Below the pieces are notes generated by a model, which saw nothing but the letters and a program-made list of their open reading frames with translations, had not been told where the DNA came from and did no database searches. Both the position numbers and the translations under genes were made by a program. A DNA stretch of 64,000 nucleotides from positions 1,178,001 through 1,242,000 of the forward strand of contig NZ_RAPY01000001.1 of NCBI RefSeq assembly GCF_003610355.1, written 5' to 3'. This stretch comes from Sphingobacterium detergens. GTDB taxonomy: Bacteria > Bacteroidota > Bacteroidia > Sphingobacteriales > Sphingobacteriaceae. Shown here one piece after another: positions 27,507-36,711 of this stretch (the first letter of the stretch is position 1; every line of letters starts with the position of its first letter).

Positions 27507-28919
27507 ATGAAAAAACGCTTTTTATTCCTTTTTCTCTTTGCTTTTATTTATGTGTTTCCGGCTTTTAGCCAAGAAGCAAAATATATCTTTTACCTCATTG
27601 GTGACGGAATGGGACTCAATCAAGTCAATCTGACCGAAATACACCGTGCCGAACTGCAGCAAAAAAACAGTACGGTACCTTTGGTTTTTACGCAGTTTCC
27701 CCATGTTGGTTTTGCTTCCACGCACTCCCAATCCAACGGTGTTACCGATTCTGGCGCTGGCGGTACAGCTCTTGCCGTCGGTAAAAAAACGAAAAACGGT
27801 GTTATCGGAATGGACAGTACCGGAACAGTGCCACACAAAAGTATCGCTTATGCAGCCAAGGAAAAAGGAAAGAAAGTTGGTATCATCACCAGTGTGAGTA
27901 TAGACCATGCTACACCTGCTTCGTTTTATGCCCATCAGCCTGACCGGGATATGTATTACGAAATTGGCAAAGAAATTATCAGCTCCAATTTTGACTTCTT
28001 TGGTGGATCCAATTTCCTAAAACCGGAAACAACCTTTGATAAACAGCCAGCTCCTTCCCTTTTCCCCTTATTTGAAAAAGCAGGATATAAAGTTTTAAAG
28101 GGAAAAGAGGCGTATACGCAACATCCCCGCAAGTCTGACAAAATTATCCTTATGAATACAGACGGAACTGCAAGAGATGCGCTAAAATACGCCATAGATC
28201 AAAAACCATCTGACCTCAAGCTAGCGGATATTACCGCTGCTGCCATCCAATCGTTGGAACAAAACAATAAAAATGGATTCTTTTTGATGGTTGAAGGTGG
28301 AAAAATAGACTGGGCCTGCCATGCAAATGACGCTGCTACCACCATCCAGGAAGTATTAGACTTTAATTCGGCAGCAGAACTTGTGTATGAATTCTACAAG
28401 AAACACCCCAAGGAAACACTTATTGTGGTCACTGCTGACCATGAAACCGGTGGATTGGGTATCGGCAACGGTAGCTCTACTTTAAAGACAAAATTACTGG
28501 CTAATCAAAAATTATCGCATGCTGAGCTTTCAAATGAAATCGGTAATCTGCGCAAAAACAAAGCAAATGCAACTTGGGATGACCTAAAAAATCTTCTTTC
28601 CACGCATACAGGCCTGTATAACCAGGTAAAAGTCAACGCGGATGATGACAAATCACTACAAGGAGCCTACCAACGCAGTTTCGTTGACCATCAGAATGAA
28701 ACAGCAAAAAGTTTGTACGCCAGTGATGACAAAATCGCGGCTTTAAGCATTGCCATACTAAATCGTATGGGATCAATTGCTTGGGCTTCCAACAACCATT
28801 CAGCAGCTTACGCGCCCGTTTATGCCATTGGTACAGGCGCAGAGCAGTTCAACCAAAAAATGGACAACACCGATATACCGAAGAAAATAGCGATAGCCGC
28901 CAAGCTAAGCTTAGACTAA
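27507..28919 (+). CDS. Secreted alkaline phosphatase
   Basis: Phosphomonoesterase of the PhoA superfamily, exported to the periplasm to release phosphate from organic esters. From the ATG at 27507 it has 470 residues with a signal peptide (MKKRFLFLFLFAFIYVFPAFS). Metal and catalytic motifs are D33 in LIGDGMGLNQ, nucleophile S82 in VTDSGAGGTALAVGKK, DHATPASFYAH, EGGKIDWACHAND, TADHETGG, and the C-terminal His in NNHSAAYAPVYAIGTG. The frame opens at a TTG (27477), which would add ten residues and spoil the signal peptide. Nucleophile context is DSGAGGTA rather than the E. coli DSAASATA, as in other Bacteroidota enzymes. Monocistronic with a strong terminator. Confidence 0.92.
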   Translation: MKKRFLFLFLFAFIYVFPAFSQEAKYIFYLIGDGMGLNQVNLTEIHRAELQQKNSTVPLVFTQFPHVGFASTHSQSNGVTDSGAGGTALAVGKKTKNGVIGMDSTGTVPHKSIAYAAKEKGKKVGIITSVSIDHATPASFYAHQPDRDMYYEIGKEIISSNFDFFGGSNFLKPETTFDKQPAPSLFPLFEKAGYKVLKGKEAYTQHPRKSDKIILMNTDGTARDALKYAIDQKPSDLKLADITAAAIQSLEQNNKNGFFLMVEGGKIDWACHANDAATTIQEVLDFNSAAELVYEFYKKHPKETLIVVTADHETGGLGIGNGSSTLKTKLLANQKLSHAELSNEIGNLRKNKANATWDDLKNLLSTHTGLYNQVKVNADDDKSLQGAYQRSFVDHQNETAKSLYASDDKIAALSIAILNRMGSIAWASNNHSAAYAPVYAIGTGAEQFNQKMDNTDIPKKIAIAAKLSLD

Positions 28920-28923
28920 AAAC

Positions 28924-28958
28924 AAAAAATCCCCAAGAAATTCTTGGGGATTTTTTTT
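28924..28958. terminator. Bidirectional terminator, phosphatase / tRNA-Thr array
   Basis: CCCCAAG (28931-28937), loop AAATT, CTTGGGG (28943-28949), flanked by an A-run on the left and a T-run on the right. It therefore works in both directions: for the plus-strand phosphatase and the minus-strand tRNA genes, whose last copy ends 2 bp away. Confidence 0.85.
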
Positions 28959-28959
28959 G

Positions 28960-29032
<73 letters not shown>

Positions 29033-29066
29033 CTTTTAAATGAATTTTAATGAGTATCGCTCAAAG

Positions 29067-29139
<73 letters not shown>

Positions 29140-29172
29140 TTTTTAAAGAAGTTTGATGAGTAGTACTCGAAG

Positions 29173-29245
<73 letters not shown>

Positions 29246-29517
29246 TTTTTACTTCTTTTCAATCTTAAAACGACCTCCGTTTTAAGATGCTGCAAATATC
29301 GAAAGCCTAAATCAAAAATGCAAGTCCCCCGCTATAATTTTTACCCGCTTTGATGCCAAATATTTAAAAATCAACAGCATTATTTTTTAATACTGAAAAT
29401 TTGTCATGAATCAATAAATATCAATGTCATTTTTTCCGAATTATCACATAAAACCCGAATGGCACTTCAATTGTTATACCCCTACATATCAACAAAACTT
29501 TAATTAAGCGATACAGA

Positions 29518-32118
29518 ATGAACTTTAACAATTACACAATCAAAGCCCAGGAGGCTATACAAAAAGCTTCGGAGATAGCCGCTGGAAATCAGCAACAGGC
29601 CATCGAGACAGCACATATATTAAAAGCATTACTTACTGTAGATGAAAATGTTGTCAGTCACCTATTAAAGAAATTGAACGTCAACATCCCCTACCTTGGC
29701 ACTGAGCTTGATAAGCAAATCGAGAGCTTCCCCAAAGTAAGCGGAAGCAATATCTATCTGAGCAGTGATGCAAACAATGCTTTACAAAAAGCACAAGGAT
29801 ATCTCAAAGAATTCAACGATGAATTTGTCTCTGTTGAGCATGTACTATTGGGTATATTGGCCACTTCAGACAAAACCTCATCCCTGCTGAAATCACAAGG
29901 GGTAACGGAAAAAGATCTCAAGACAGCCATTAAAGAATTGCGCGGTAATAGTCGCGTGACCGATCAAAATGCGGAAGCAACTTACAACGCGCTTGGAAAA
30001 TATGCCCGCAACTTAAATGAATATGCCGAATCCGGCAAACTAGACCCGGTCATCGGTCGGGACGAGGAGATCAGACGTGTCATGCAGATTCTTTCACGAC
30101 GCACCAAAAACAACCCCATACTCGTTGGTGAACCAGGGGTGGGTAAGACCGCTATTGCCGAGGGAATCGCCTATCGGATTATCAAAGGTGATGCGCCGGA
30201 AAATCTAAAATCCAAGATTGTATTTTCATTGGATATGGGCGCCTTGGTCGCGGGAGCTAAATATAAAGGTGAATTTGAGGAACGCTTGAAAGCTGTTGTT
30301 AAAGAAGTAACCGATTCCAACGGAGAGATCATCCTCTTCATCGATGAGATCCATACCTTAGTTGGCGCTGGTGGTGGTGAAGGCGCTATGGATGCCGCAA
30401 ACATCCTAAAACCTGCCTTGGCCAGAGGTGAGCTACGTGCTATTGGAGCGACTACGCTCAACGAATATCAAAAATACTTTGAAAAAGACAAGGCACTGGA
30501 ACGTAGGTTTCAAAAAGTCATGGTGGAAGAGCCGGATACACAAGACGCCATTTCCATCCTACGGGGATTGAAAGAACGCTATGAAACACACCATAAAGTG
30601 CGTATTCTTGACGAGTCTATCATTGCCGCCGTGGAATTATCACAACGCTATATTGCGGACCGCTTTTTACCGGACAAAGCCATTGACTTAATTGACGAAG
30701 CTGCGTCCAAATTACGCCTGGAGATGGACTCTGTACCAGAAGCGGTAGACGAACTAGAGCGCCGTATTATGCAATTGGAAATCGAACGCGAAGCATTAAA
30801 ACGTGAGAATGACGACAAAAAGGTGCAGGAACTTTCTGAAAGCATTGCCAACTTATCCGCTGAACGTGATACCCTAAGGGCTTCATGGCAAGAAGAAAAA
30901 AGTCTGGTGGACAATGTAAACCAAGAAATTGAAAACATTGAAAACTATAAACTTGAAGCCGAACAGGCCGAACGCTCAGGTGATTATGGCAAAGTAGCCG
31001 AATTACGTTACGGACGGATCAAAGAGGCTCAGGAAAAAGTGGAGAAACTGAAAGCTGAACTGGCTGAAAAACAAGAAAGCAAACGCATGCTCAAGGAAGA
31101 GGTAACTTCAGAAGATATTGCTGATGTCGTTGCCAAATGGACGGGAATACCTGTCAGCAAAATGATTCAGTCTGAACGTGAAAAGCTGCTGAACCTGGAA
31201 GAGGAACTTCACAAACGGGTAGCAGGCCAAGATGAAGCCATTGAGGCCATCTCCGATGCAATCCGCCGTTCAAGAGCAGGACTGAATGATGCAAAGCGCC
31301 CGATAGGTTCATTCATCTTCCTGGGTACAACCGGGGTCGGAAAAACCGAACTCGCAAAAGCCCTGGCTGAATTTCTATTCGATGATGAGCAGTCTATGGT
31401 GCGTATCGACATGTCCGAATATCAGGAAAGACATGCTGTGTCCCGTTTGATCGGTGCGCCTCCGGGATATGTCGGTTATGATGAAGGTGGTCAGCTCACA
31501 GAAGCCGTGCGCAGACATCCTTACTCGGTCGTATTACTGGATGAAATCGAAAAAGCGCATCCGGATGTATTTAACATCTTGTTGCAGGTATTGGATGATG
31601 GTCACCTGACGGACAATAAGGGCCGCACGGTCAACTTTAAGAATACGATCATCATCATGACCTCCAATACAGGATCGCATATTATCCAAGAGAATTTCAG
31701 TCATTTGGATGATGATAATAAAGAGGAGATCATTGCGAAAACACGTACTGAAGTGTTTGATTTGCTTAAACAGTCGATCCGTCCGGAGTTCCTGAACCGT
31801 ATTGATGAGGTGATTATGTTTACGCCATTGAGTAGAGATGAGATCGGTGATATTGTGCGACTTCAATTTGCACATGTCCAAAAACAACTGGCCGAACAAA
31901 ATATCTTTATCACGGCTTCGGATGAAGCAATGGATTGGTTGGCACAACTCGGATACGATCCGATCTATGGCGCCAGACCATTGAAACGTGTCATTCAGAA
32001 ACGTATTCTGAATGAGTTGTCGAAAGAAATCTTATCCGGAAAAGTCAGTCGCGATTCGATTATCAGACTGGATGTGTTTGATGGGAAATTCGTCTTTATC
32101 AATAAACAGGAAGATTGA
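29518..32118 (+). CDS. clpB: ClpB disaggregase chaperone
   Basis: Hexameric AAA+ chaperone that, with DnaK, dissolves protein aggregates in the cytosol. The 866 residues have the full ClpB layout. The N domain (1-145) reads [19 protein letters not shown]1 has Walker [10 protein letters not shown] (about 204) and Walker [16 protein letters not shown] coiled-coil middle domain (about 400-530) distinguishes ClpB from ClpA. NBD2 has Walker [10 protein letters not shown] (about 603), Walker [15 protein letters not shown] and sensor SNTGS. A C-terminal domain ends the protein ([16 protein letters not shown]). There is no ClpP-binding IGL loop, as expected. Divergent from the tRNA-Thr array. No TAnnTTTG was found upstream, which would fit a heat-shock promoter, but no operator such as CIRCE was seen. 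Confidence 0.97.
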   Translation: MNFNNYTIKAQEAIQKASEIAAGNQQQAIETAHILKALLTVDENVVSHLLKKLNVNIPYLGTELDKQIESFPKVSGSNIYLSSDANNALQKAQGYLKEFNDEFVSVEHVLLGILATSDKTSSLLKSQGVTEKDLKTAIKELRGNSRVTDQNAEATYNALGKYARNLNEYAESGKLDPVIGRDEEIRRVMQILSRRTKNNPILVGEPGVGKTAIAEGIAYRIIKGDAPENLKSKIVFSLDMGALVAGAKYKGEFEERLKAVVKEVTDSNGEIILFIDEIHTLVGAGGGEGAMDAANILKPALARGELRAIGATTLNEYQKYFEKDKALERRFQKVMVEEPDTQDAISILRGLKERYETHHKVRILDESIIAAVELSQRYIADRFLPDKAIDLIDEAASKLRLEMDSVPEAVDELERRIMQLEIEREALKRENDDKKVQELSESIANLSAERDTLRASWQEEKSLVDNVNQEIENIENYKLEAEQAERSGDYGKVAELRYGRIKEAQEKVEKLKAELAEKQESKRMLKEEVTSEDIADVVAKWTGIPVSKMIQSEREKLLNLEEELHKRVAGQDEAIEAISDAIRRSRAGLNDAKRPIGSFIFLGTTGVGKTELAKALAEFLFDDEQSMVRIDMSEYQERHAVSRLIGAPPGYVGYDEGGQLTEAVRRHPYSVVLLDEIEKAHPDVFNILLQVLDDGHLTDNKGRTVNFKNTIIIMTSNTGSHIIQENFSHLDDDNKEEIIAKTRTEVFDLLKQSIRPEFLNRIDEVIMFTPLSRDEIGDIVRLQFAHVQKQLAEQNIFITASDEAMDWLAQLGYDPIYGARPLKRVIQKRILNELSKEILSGKVSRDSIIRLDVFDGKFVFINKQED

Positions 32119-32133
32119 TAGTTTATAAATAAT

Positions 32134-32168
32134 CATAAGAGCCCCACTTCATTAGCGGGGCTCTTATG
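32134..32168 (+). terminator. clpB terminator
   Basis: CATAAGAGCCCC (32134-32145), 11-nt loop, GGGGCTCTTATG (32157-32168): a perfect 12-bp stem 16 bp after the clpB stop and before the convergent thioredoxin-like gene. No long T-run follows. Confidence 0.7.
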
Positions 32169-32201
32169 TTATAAACAGGTATTTTACAGGTAAACTATCT
32201 T

Positions 32202-32696
32202 CTAATTCGAAACCCCTACCGCTTTCAGCAATTTCTTCACATCGTCCTCCCCGTCAAGATGCTGTACTAATGTCCTCGTTTTCGCATCATAAACATACAG
32301 GGAAGGATAATTACTGGGGCTAAATTTTTCTATAAACTGTGTCCCCGAGTCAAACAAAAATTTCACATTGGCAGCACCTTTCAGCGCTTTGGCATGCATA
32401 TTAATAAACCCATCCACGTAAGGTTTGTCATTCATCGAGATAAAATAAAAACTAACGTTTTTTAGCTTTTGCAAATTCTGTGCAATGCCCGCTCCCATTT
32501 TCTGGCAATGGCCACAACCCGGATCATAGAAATCCAAAACGATATAACCTGTCTTCGGCAATTTGTCCGAATTGAACTTACCCGACTGATAAACCTCATC
32601 AAACGTAAATGCTGGAATTGTTTTTGGAGCCTGCGCAAATAAGGGTTGAAAAAGAAAAAATGCACACGCAAAAAATAGGGAGCAGAGTAACTTCAT
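32202..32696 (-). CDS. Exported thioredoxin-like (TlpA-type) protein
   Basis: 164-residue periplasmic thiol-disulfide protein. The signal peptide ends at about A21 (PLFAQA). The thioredoxin fold has the active site CGHC at 61-64 in LDFYDPGCGHCQKM, similar to the DPGCGHC motif of Bacteroidota TlpA/ResA-like proteins, and the cis-Pro in NYPSLYVYD. A central insert (HAKALKGAANVKFLFDSG) is usual for TlpA. Monocistronic between convergent clpB and divergent purN. The redox partner is not identifiable here. Confidence 0.87.
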   Translation of the reverse strand: MKLLCSLFFACAFFLFQPLFAQAPKTIPAFTFDEVYQSGKFNSDKLPKTGYIVLDFYDPGCGHCQKMGAGIAQNLQKLKNVSFYFISMNDKPYVDGFINMHAKALKGAANVKFLFDSGTQFIEKFSPSNYPSLYVYDAKTRTLVQHLDGEDDVKKLLKAVGVSN

Positions 32697-32802
32697 GTTA
32701 AAGAATTTTAAACTGACAATGAATATTCAATTAATTTTAATCAATAATACCTAAAAATGCGGTTCTATTCGTCAATATTTTAGTTTTTTTACAAAAAATG
32801 CG

Positions 32803-32810
32803 TAAGTTTG
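32803..32810 (+). promoter_or_regulatory. -7 promoter element of purN
   Basis: TAAGTTTG matches TAnnTTTG exactly, 43 bp before the GTG start of purN. It predicts a leader of roughly 40 nt. Confidence 0.6.
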
Positions 32811-32853
32811 GACTAATTTTTAAATCGATCAAATCTATTAATACTCATTAATC

Positions 32854-33426
32854 GTGAAAAAACGAATTGCCATTTTTGCTTCAGGTTCAGGGTCCAATGC
32901 TCAAAAAATAATGGAACATTTCAAATACTCAGATGAAGTTGAGGTTGCGCTGATCCTGTCCAACAACCCTGATGCTTATGTTATTCAACGCGCTGACAAT
33001 TTTGAAATTCCAGCTCATATATTTGATCGCAATGAATTTTACAACACGGACAATGTCGTTAACATCCTTAAAAATTTGAATATCGATCTGATCGTCTTGG
33101 CAGGTTTCCTATGGCTTGTTCCAAACAATCTTTTAAAAGCCTATCCAAATCAGATCATCAATATCCACCCTGCTCTCCTACCGAAATATGGTGGCAAGGG
33201 CATGTATGGGGACCATGTACATAAAGCTGTTTTGGCCAACAAAGAGGAAGAGCATGGCATTACCATTCATTTTGCCAATGAACACTTTGATGAAGGCGAG
33301 ATTATTTATCAAGCAAAATTTAAGGTAGACGCTGGTGATACGCTGGATATCATTAAGTTCAAAGGTCAGCAATTGGAACACCAACATTTCCCGAAAGTAA
33401 TTGAGAACCTAATCAAAAAAATGTAA
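32854..33426 (+). CDS. purN: Phosphoribosylglycinamide formyltransferase
   Basis: GAR transformylase of purine synthesis (step 3), using 10-formyltetrahydrofolate. The 190-residue protein has IAIFASGSGSNAQKIMEHF at the phosphate-binding loop, INIHPALLPKYGGKGMYG with the catalytic Asn/His, and GITIHFANEHFDEGEIIYQ with the catalytic Asp. The start is GTG at 32854, followed directly by the conserved first strand; no in-frame ATG fits. Length is normal for PurN (about 190-212). Not linked to other pur genes here. Confident. Confidence 0.95.
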   Translation: MKKRIAIFASGSGSNAQKIMEHFKYSDEVEVALILSNNPDAYVIQRADNFEIPAHIFDRNEFYNTDNVVNILKNLNIDLIVLAGFLWLVPNNLLKAYPNQIINIHPALLPKYGGKGMYGDHVHKAVLANKEEEHGITIHFANEHFDEGEIIYQAKFKVDAGDTLDIIKFKGQQLEHQHFPKVIENLIKKM

Positions 33427-33464
33427 AAACAACATTTTTATTTAGAATTATTTTAAACAAATTG

Positions 33465-33472
33465 TAACTTTG
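33465..33472 (+). promoter_or_regulatory. -7 element 4 nt before the ATG of the Cys-rich gene
   Basis: TAACTTTG (consensus TAnnTTTG) is followed by TCTT and the ATG at 33477. The transcription start would fall at or next to the A of ATG, so the mRNA is probably leaderless. Confidence 0.55.
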
Positions 33473-33476
33473 TCTT

Positions 33477-33659
33477 ATGAACGAAGTTATTGAGTCCTTT
33501 GTGGAACAGTGTGAGGGCGAGGGCAAAGCAAGCCCATTTCAATTTAGAAGTGCCGCAATGAATCCTTTTTCTGATTTTTCCTGTGTTTGTTTCAAAAAAT
33601 GCTGTAAAAAATACAAAGAAGGGAAACGTTGCAAGAAGTGTCCAGGCCGAAAAAAATAG
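33477..33659 (+). CDS. Small Cys/Lys-rich protein
   Basis: 60 residues. The N-terminal half is acidic (MNEVIESFVEQCEGEG). The C-terminal half is very basic and cysteine-rich: C36, C38, C42, C43, C52 and C55, with CVCFKKCCKKYKEGKRCKKC. Such spacing suits a structural metal site (zinc, iron or copper) or nucleic-acid binding, but no named family is recognised. No signal peptide. A strong consensus -7 element immediately before the ATG supports real expression. It is divergent/convergent to no functional partner: purN lies 50 bp upstream and an MFS gene converges downstream. Confidence 0.65.
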   Translation: MNEVIESFVEQCEGEGKASPFQFRSAAMNPFSDFSCVCFKKCCKKYKEGKRCKKCPGRKK

Positions 33660-33697
33660 GCTGTTGTTATAGGCTGTCTGTTATGATATAGCTGGGC

Positions 33698-34933
33698 TTA
33701 CTCCTCTAGATAGTTCAGGTCCTTATCAAAGCTTTCTTCGAGCTGTGTCAGTGAATACATCGCAATACCAGAAAGCACCAATACCATCGTAATTGCCGCA
33801 GGGACAATACCAAAAGAATCTACCAAAAGTCCATAAACCACTGTTGACGGTATCAAGGCACCTCTGACAAAATTAGGTGCAGTAGTAGCCACAGTAGCCC
33901 GCAGGTTGGTCCCAAATTGTTCCGCCGAAATAGTCACAAATGTCGCCCAATACCCTACGCCTAGCCCCATGATAAAAGCCAAAACCAGAAATTTATTGGC
34001 CGTAATTCCAGTACTCAAAAGATACCATAATGAGCTACCAATAATAATCAACTGGCAGATAAAAACCACCTTTTTCCGGGATTTTAGAATCTGTGCAAAT
34101 ACACCTGCCAGCACATCACCAATGGAAATCCCGATATAAGCAAACATCACCCCTTTACCGGCGCTCAGGGTCTCAGATGCCCCTAGTGCTTTTCCTATTT
34201 CCGGAGCCTGCGTGACCAGCACCCCCACCACAAACCAGATTGGCAAACCTATACAGAGACAATTGATATAACGTTTCAATCGACCTTTATCGGTAAAGAG
34301 CATCCTAAAATCGCCTTTGGGAACATCCTTTTTATCCTGTTCCTTAAATAGACCCGATTCAAAAGAACCAACACGCAATAGCAACAACAATAAACCCATT
34401 CCACCACCCACGAAATAAGCGGTACGCCAATTAAATTCCTCCGAAACAAAGTAGGCTAAAATAGCACCCAACACCCCGACACTGGCGACCAGCATCGTTC
34501 CATAACCGCGCTTTGACTTATGCATACTTTCCGAAACCAAGGTGATCCCCGCTCCCAGTTCCCCAGCCAATCCAATCCCGGCTATAAACCGAATAATTCC
34601 ATACTGCCACACATCCCCTACAAAACCATTTGCAATATTCGCTAAGGAATACAGTAGAATGGAACCAAACAACACTTTTAAACGTCCGTATTTATCACCG
34701 ATAATTCCCCAGATAATTCCACCCAGCAACAGGCCGCCCATCTGCATATTAAGGACAAACTCTCCTTTTACCCGCATCTGTTCTATCGGCACGCCGATAT
34801 CCGTAAAGGATTGAATGCGGACAATAGAAAAAATAATGAGGTCATAGATATCGACAAAATACCCCAACGATGCGATCGTTACCAATAGCCATACCTTCTT
34901 GCTTTCAGCCTGTTTATCTTTTAATGTTGACAT
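33698..34933 (-). CDS. MFS transporter, metabolite:H+ symporter type
   Basis: 12-TM major facilitator of 411 residues, inner membrane. Loop 2-3 has GGIIWGIIGDKYGRLKVLFG (MFS signature) and TM5 region GAGITLVSESMHKSKRGYGT, as in the metabolite:proton symporter group (shikimate/proline/phosphate-like carriers). The second half opens with the usual cytoplasmic loop (KEQDKKDVPKGDFRMLF). The frame continues to an ATG at 35008 that overlaps the divergent DUF4442 promoter; the ATG at 34933 (MSTLKDKQAES) gives a typical short cytoplasmic N-terminus and is preferred. Substrate unknown. Confidence 0.85.
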   Translation of the reverse strand: MSTLKDKQAESKKVWLLVTIASLGYFVDIYDLIIFSIVRIQSFTDIGVPIEQMRVKGEFVLNMQMGGLLLGGIIWGIIGDKYGRLKVLFGSILLYSLANIANGFVGDVWQYGIIRFIAGIGLAGELGAGITLVSESMHKSKRGYGTMLVASVGVLGAILAYFVSEEFNWRTAYFVGGGMGLLLLLLRVGSFESGLFKEQDKKDVPKGDFRMLFTDKGRLKRYINCLCIGLPIWFVVGVLVTQAPEIGKALGASETLSAGKGVMFAYIGISIGDVLAGVFAQILKSRKKVVFICQLIIIGSSLWYLLSTGITANKFLVLAFIMGLGVGYWATFVTISAEQFGTNLRATVATTAPNFVRGALIPSTVVYGLLVDSFGIVPAAITMVLVLSGIAMYSLTQLEESFDKDLNYLEE

Positions 34934-35013
34934 TTTAGGTTCTTTGATGCCGTAAAAATACCATAGTGAAATAAGAAAACCAAGATTTCGGAAAATAATC
35001 CGGTACATTGTTC

Positions 35014-35021
35014 TATTTTTG
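35014..35021 (+). promoter_or_regulatory. -7 element 4 nt before the DUF4442 ATG
   Basis: TATTTTTG fits TAnnTTTG and ends 4 nt before the ATG at 35026, the same geometry as at 33465-33477. A leaderless message is predicted. Confidence 0.5.
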
Positions 35022-35025
35022 TATC

Positions 35026-35523
35026 ATGAGATACAGTCCGCGTGCATTAACATGGCTATTGCGTTTTTACCCTCCTTTTTTATTTCAGGGAATCTGGGTA
35101 AAAAAAATCAGTCCTGGCTTTAAAGGAGCCGAGGTGAAAATTTACAAGACTCCGTTCAATATCAACACTAATAAAACCTTGTTTGGTGGAACAATTTTCG
35201 CTGCTGCAGACCCGATATTTCCGATCCTAATCGATCAATATCTTCAAAAAACAGGTTTTAGAAAGACTGTAGCCTGGCTCAAGTCATCTCGGATTGATTT
35301 TAAAAAACCCGGAAAAACAAGTGTGGGCTATTCTGTTCAACTTTCGGACGAACTACTGGACGAATGTACCCAAACCATTCGCACGAAAGGCAAAATTGTC
35401 AAAAACCTGAGCCTGGAAATAAAAGATAAAAATGATGAATTATGTGCTGTAGTACATTGTGAAACCTACATTCGTGACTTGAATTTTACATTCCCGGATA
35501 GAAATCGAAAGGTCGAGCAATAA
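35026..35523 (+). CDS. DUF4442 hot-dog fold (thioesterase-like) protein
   Basis: 165-residue hot-dog superfamily protein of the DUF4442/PaaI-related group, presumed acyl-CoA thioesterase. Seen: N-terminal helix (LTWLLRFYPPFLFQGI), then KISPGFKGAEVKIYKTPFN, and NTNKTLFGGTIFAAADPIFPIL, which corresponds to the hot-dog central helix where the PaaI catalytic Asp/Asn sits. It ends in long beta strands. The frame starts earlier at a TTG (35008), but that codon overlaps the promoter, so the ATG is chosen. It may be cotranscribed with the lipoprotein gene downstream, although that gene has its own -7 element. Substrate unknown. Confidence 0.82.
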   Translation: MRYSPRALTWLLRFYPPFLFQGIWVKKISPGFKGAEVKIYKTPFNINTNKTLFGGTIFAAADPIFPILIDQYLQKTGFRKTVAWLKSSRIDFKKPGKTSVGYSVQLSDELLDECTQTIRTKGKIVKNLSLEIKDKNDELCAVVHCETYIRDLNFTFPDRNRKVEQ

Positions 35524-35531
35524 GAAATTGA

Positions 35532-35539
35532 TATCTTTG
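35532..35539 (+). promoter_or_regulatory. -7 promoter element of the lipoprotein gene
   Basis: TATCTTTG matches TAnnTTTG, 24 bp before the ATG at 35564 and 8 bp after the DUF4442 stop. Confidence 0.5.
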
Positions 35540-35563
35540 TCCAATTACCAAAAAAATAGAAAC

Positions 35564-35980
35564 ATGAACAAAATCGCTTTCATGGCTATCGCATCCTTGG
35601 CAATAGCGGCATGTGGAACCACTGGCACAAACAATGTAAAGGTTTTACAAGATTCAACAATCAAAATACATGATGAAATCATGCCTCAGATCGCTCATTT
35701 TGACCGCGATGCAGTCAAAATAGACTCTATCTTGAATAATCTAAAAACACTAAAAGCTGCTAAAGCAGACTTGGACACCACAGCAACAAAAAAGGACCTT
35801 GGTATATTAAAAGCCAACCTGGAGAGTGCGACAGACCATATGATGGACTGGATGAAAGCATATAAACCCGACAGTACCGATATCAAATATTTTGAAGTCG
35901 AATTGCAAAAAGTATCAGACATGAAGAAAATATTTGATACTGTTTCCAAGGAGAGCCAGGAGAAATTAAAAAACTTCTAG
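35564..35980 (+). CDS. Small helical lipoprotein
   Basis: 138-residue lipoprotein: signal peptide MNKIAFMAIASLAIAAC with lipobox IAAC. The rest is alpha-helical, with heptad-like spacing (VKIDSILNNLKTLKAAKADL, LGILKANLESATDHMMDWM), suggesting a coiled-coil bundle. The DHMMDWMKAYKP stretch is typical of small 'inclusion-like' Bacteroidota lipoproteins often found beside SCO1/cytochrome c genes. An upstream in-frame ATG at 35528 would bury the lipobox and overlaps the promoter. Role unknown. Directly upstream of SCO1, 82 bp apart. Confidence 0.75.
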   Translation: MNKIAFMAIASLAIAACGTTGTNNVKVLQDSTIKIHDEIMPQIAHFDRDAVKIDSILNNLKTLKAAKADLDTTATKKDLGILKANLESATDHMMDWMKAYKPDSTDIKYFEVELQKVSDMKKIFDTVSKESQEKLKNF

Positions 35981-36062
35981 GCGAACCACACTACTCATTG
36001 CCTCCTTAGGGCAGGATAGAAAAGCCCAGTAGGGTAAATTGAAAATGAAAGAATACAAACGG

Positions 36063-36710
36063 ATGAAATCTATAATTAAACTTTGTTGTGCTACGGGCCT
36101 ATTGCTTGGTTTATTTTCTTGCAAAAACACGAGCCAGTCCAACTTACCAATTTATGGCGAACGGGAAGCCGTCGAAAAAACAGTTGATGGAAAACAAGTG
36201 ATAGATACGGTTTATCATACCATACCAGCATTTAAATTTTTGAATCAGGATAGTGCGATGATCTCAGAGAAGGATTTCGAGGGAAAAGTATACATCGCAA
36301 ACTTCTTTTTTACACATTGTCCAAGCATCTGCCCGACAATGAACCGTAATTTGCTCAAAATCTATACGCAATATAAGGATAATGATGCTGTTCGCTTTTT
36401 GTCCCATAGCATAGATTTTAAATATGATCAGCCCTACGTATTGAAAGATTACGCAAATAAACTAGGCGTAAGCAATGACCATTGGCAATTTGTTTCAGGT
36501 ACAAAGGCAGATATTTATGGTATAGCCAACCAATACCTGGTTTATACAGCAGAGGATAAGAATGCCCCTGGAGGTTATGATCACCAAGGTTATCTTGTCT
36601 TGATTGACAAGGATAAACGCATCCGTGGCGCTTATGATGGCACTAATGATGAGCAGGTAAAAAAACTAATGGAGGACTTACCAAAGCTATTGAACGAAGC
36701 TAAAAACTAA
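36063..36710 (+). CDS. SCO1/SenC copper chaperone-like lipoprotein
   Basis: Thioredoxin-fold copper protein of the SCO family, needed to load copper into cytochrome oxidase. From ATG 36063 it has 215 residues with lipobox LFSC (C20). The copper-binding CxxxC is C86-C90 in FFFTHCPSICPTM; the distal His is in GGYDHQGYLVLID. The frame opens earlier (TTG 36039, ATG 36045), but these starts lengthen the signal region with charged residues. The stop is one base before the cytochrome c start, so the pair is cotranscribed, consistent with a respiratory role. All three copper ligands are present. Confidence 0.9.
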   Translation: MKSIIKLCCATGLLLGLFSCKNTSQSNLPIYGEREAVEKTVDGKQVIDTVYHTIPAFKFLNQDSAMISEKDFEGKVYIANFFFTHCPSICPTMNRNLLKIYTQYKDNDAVRFLSHSIDFKYDQPYVLKDYANKLGVSNDHWQFVSGTKADIYGIANQYLVYTAEDKNAPGGYDHQGYLVLIDKDKRIRGAYDGTNDEQVKKLMEDLPKLLNEAKN

Positions 36711-36711
36711 T

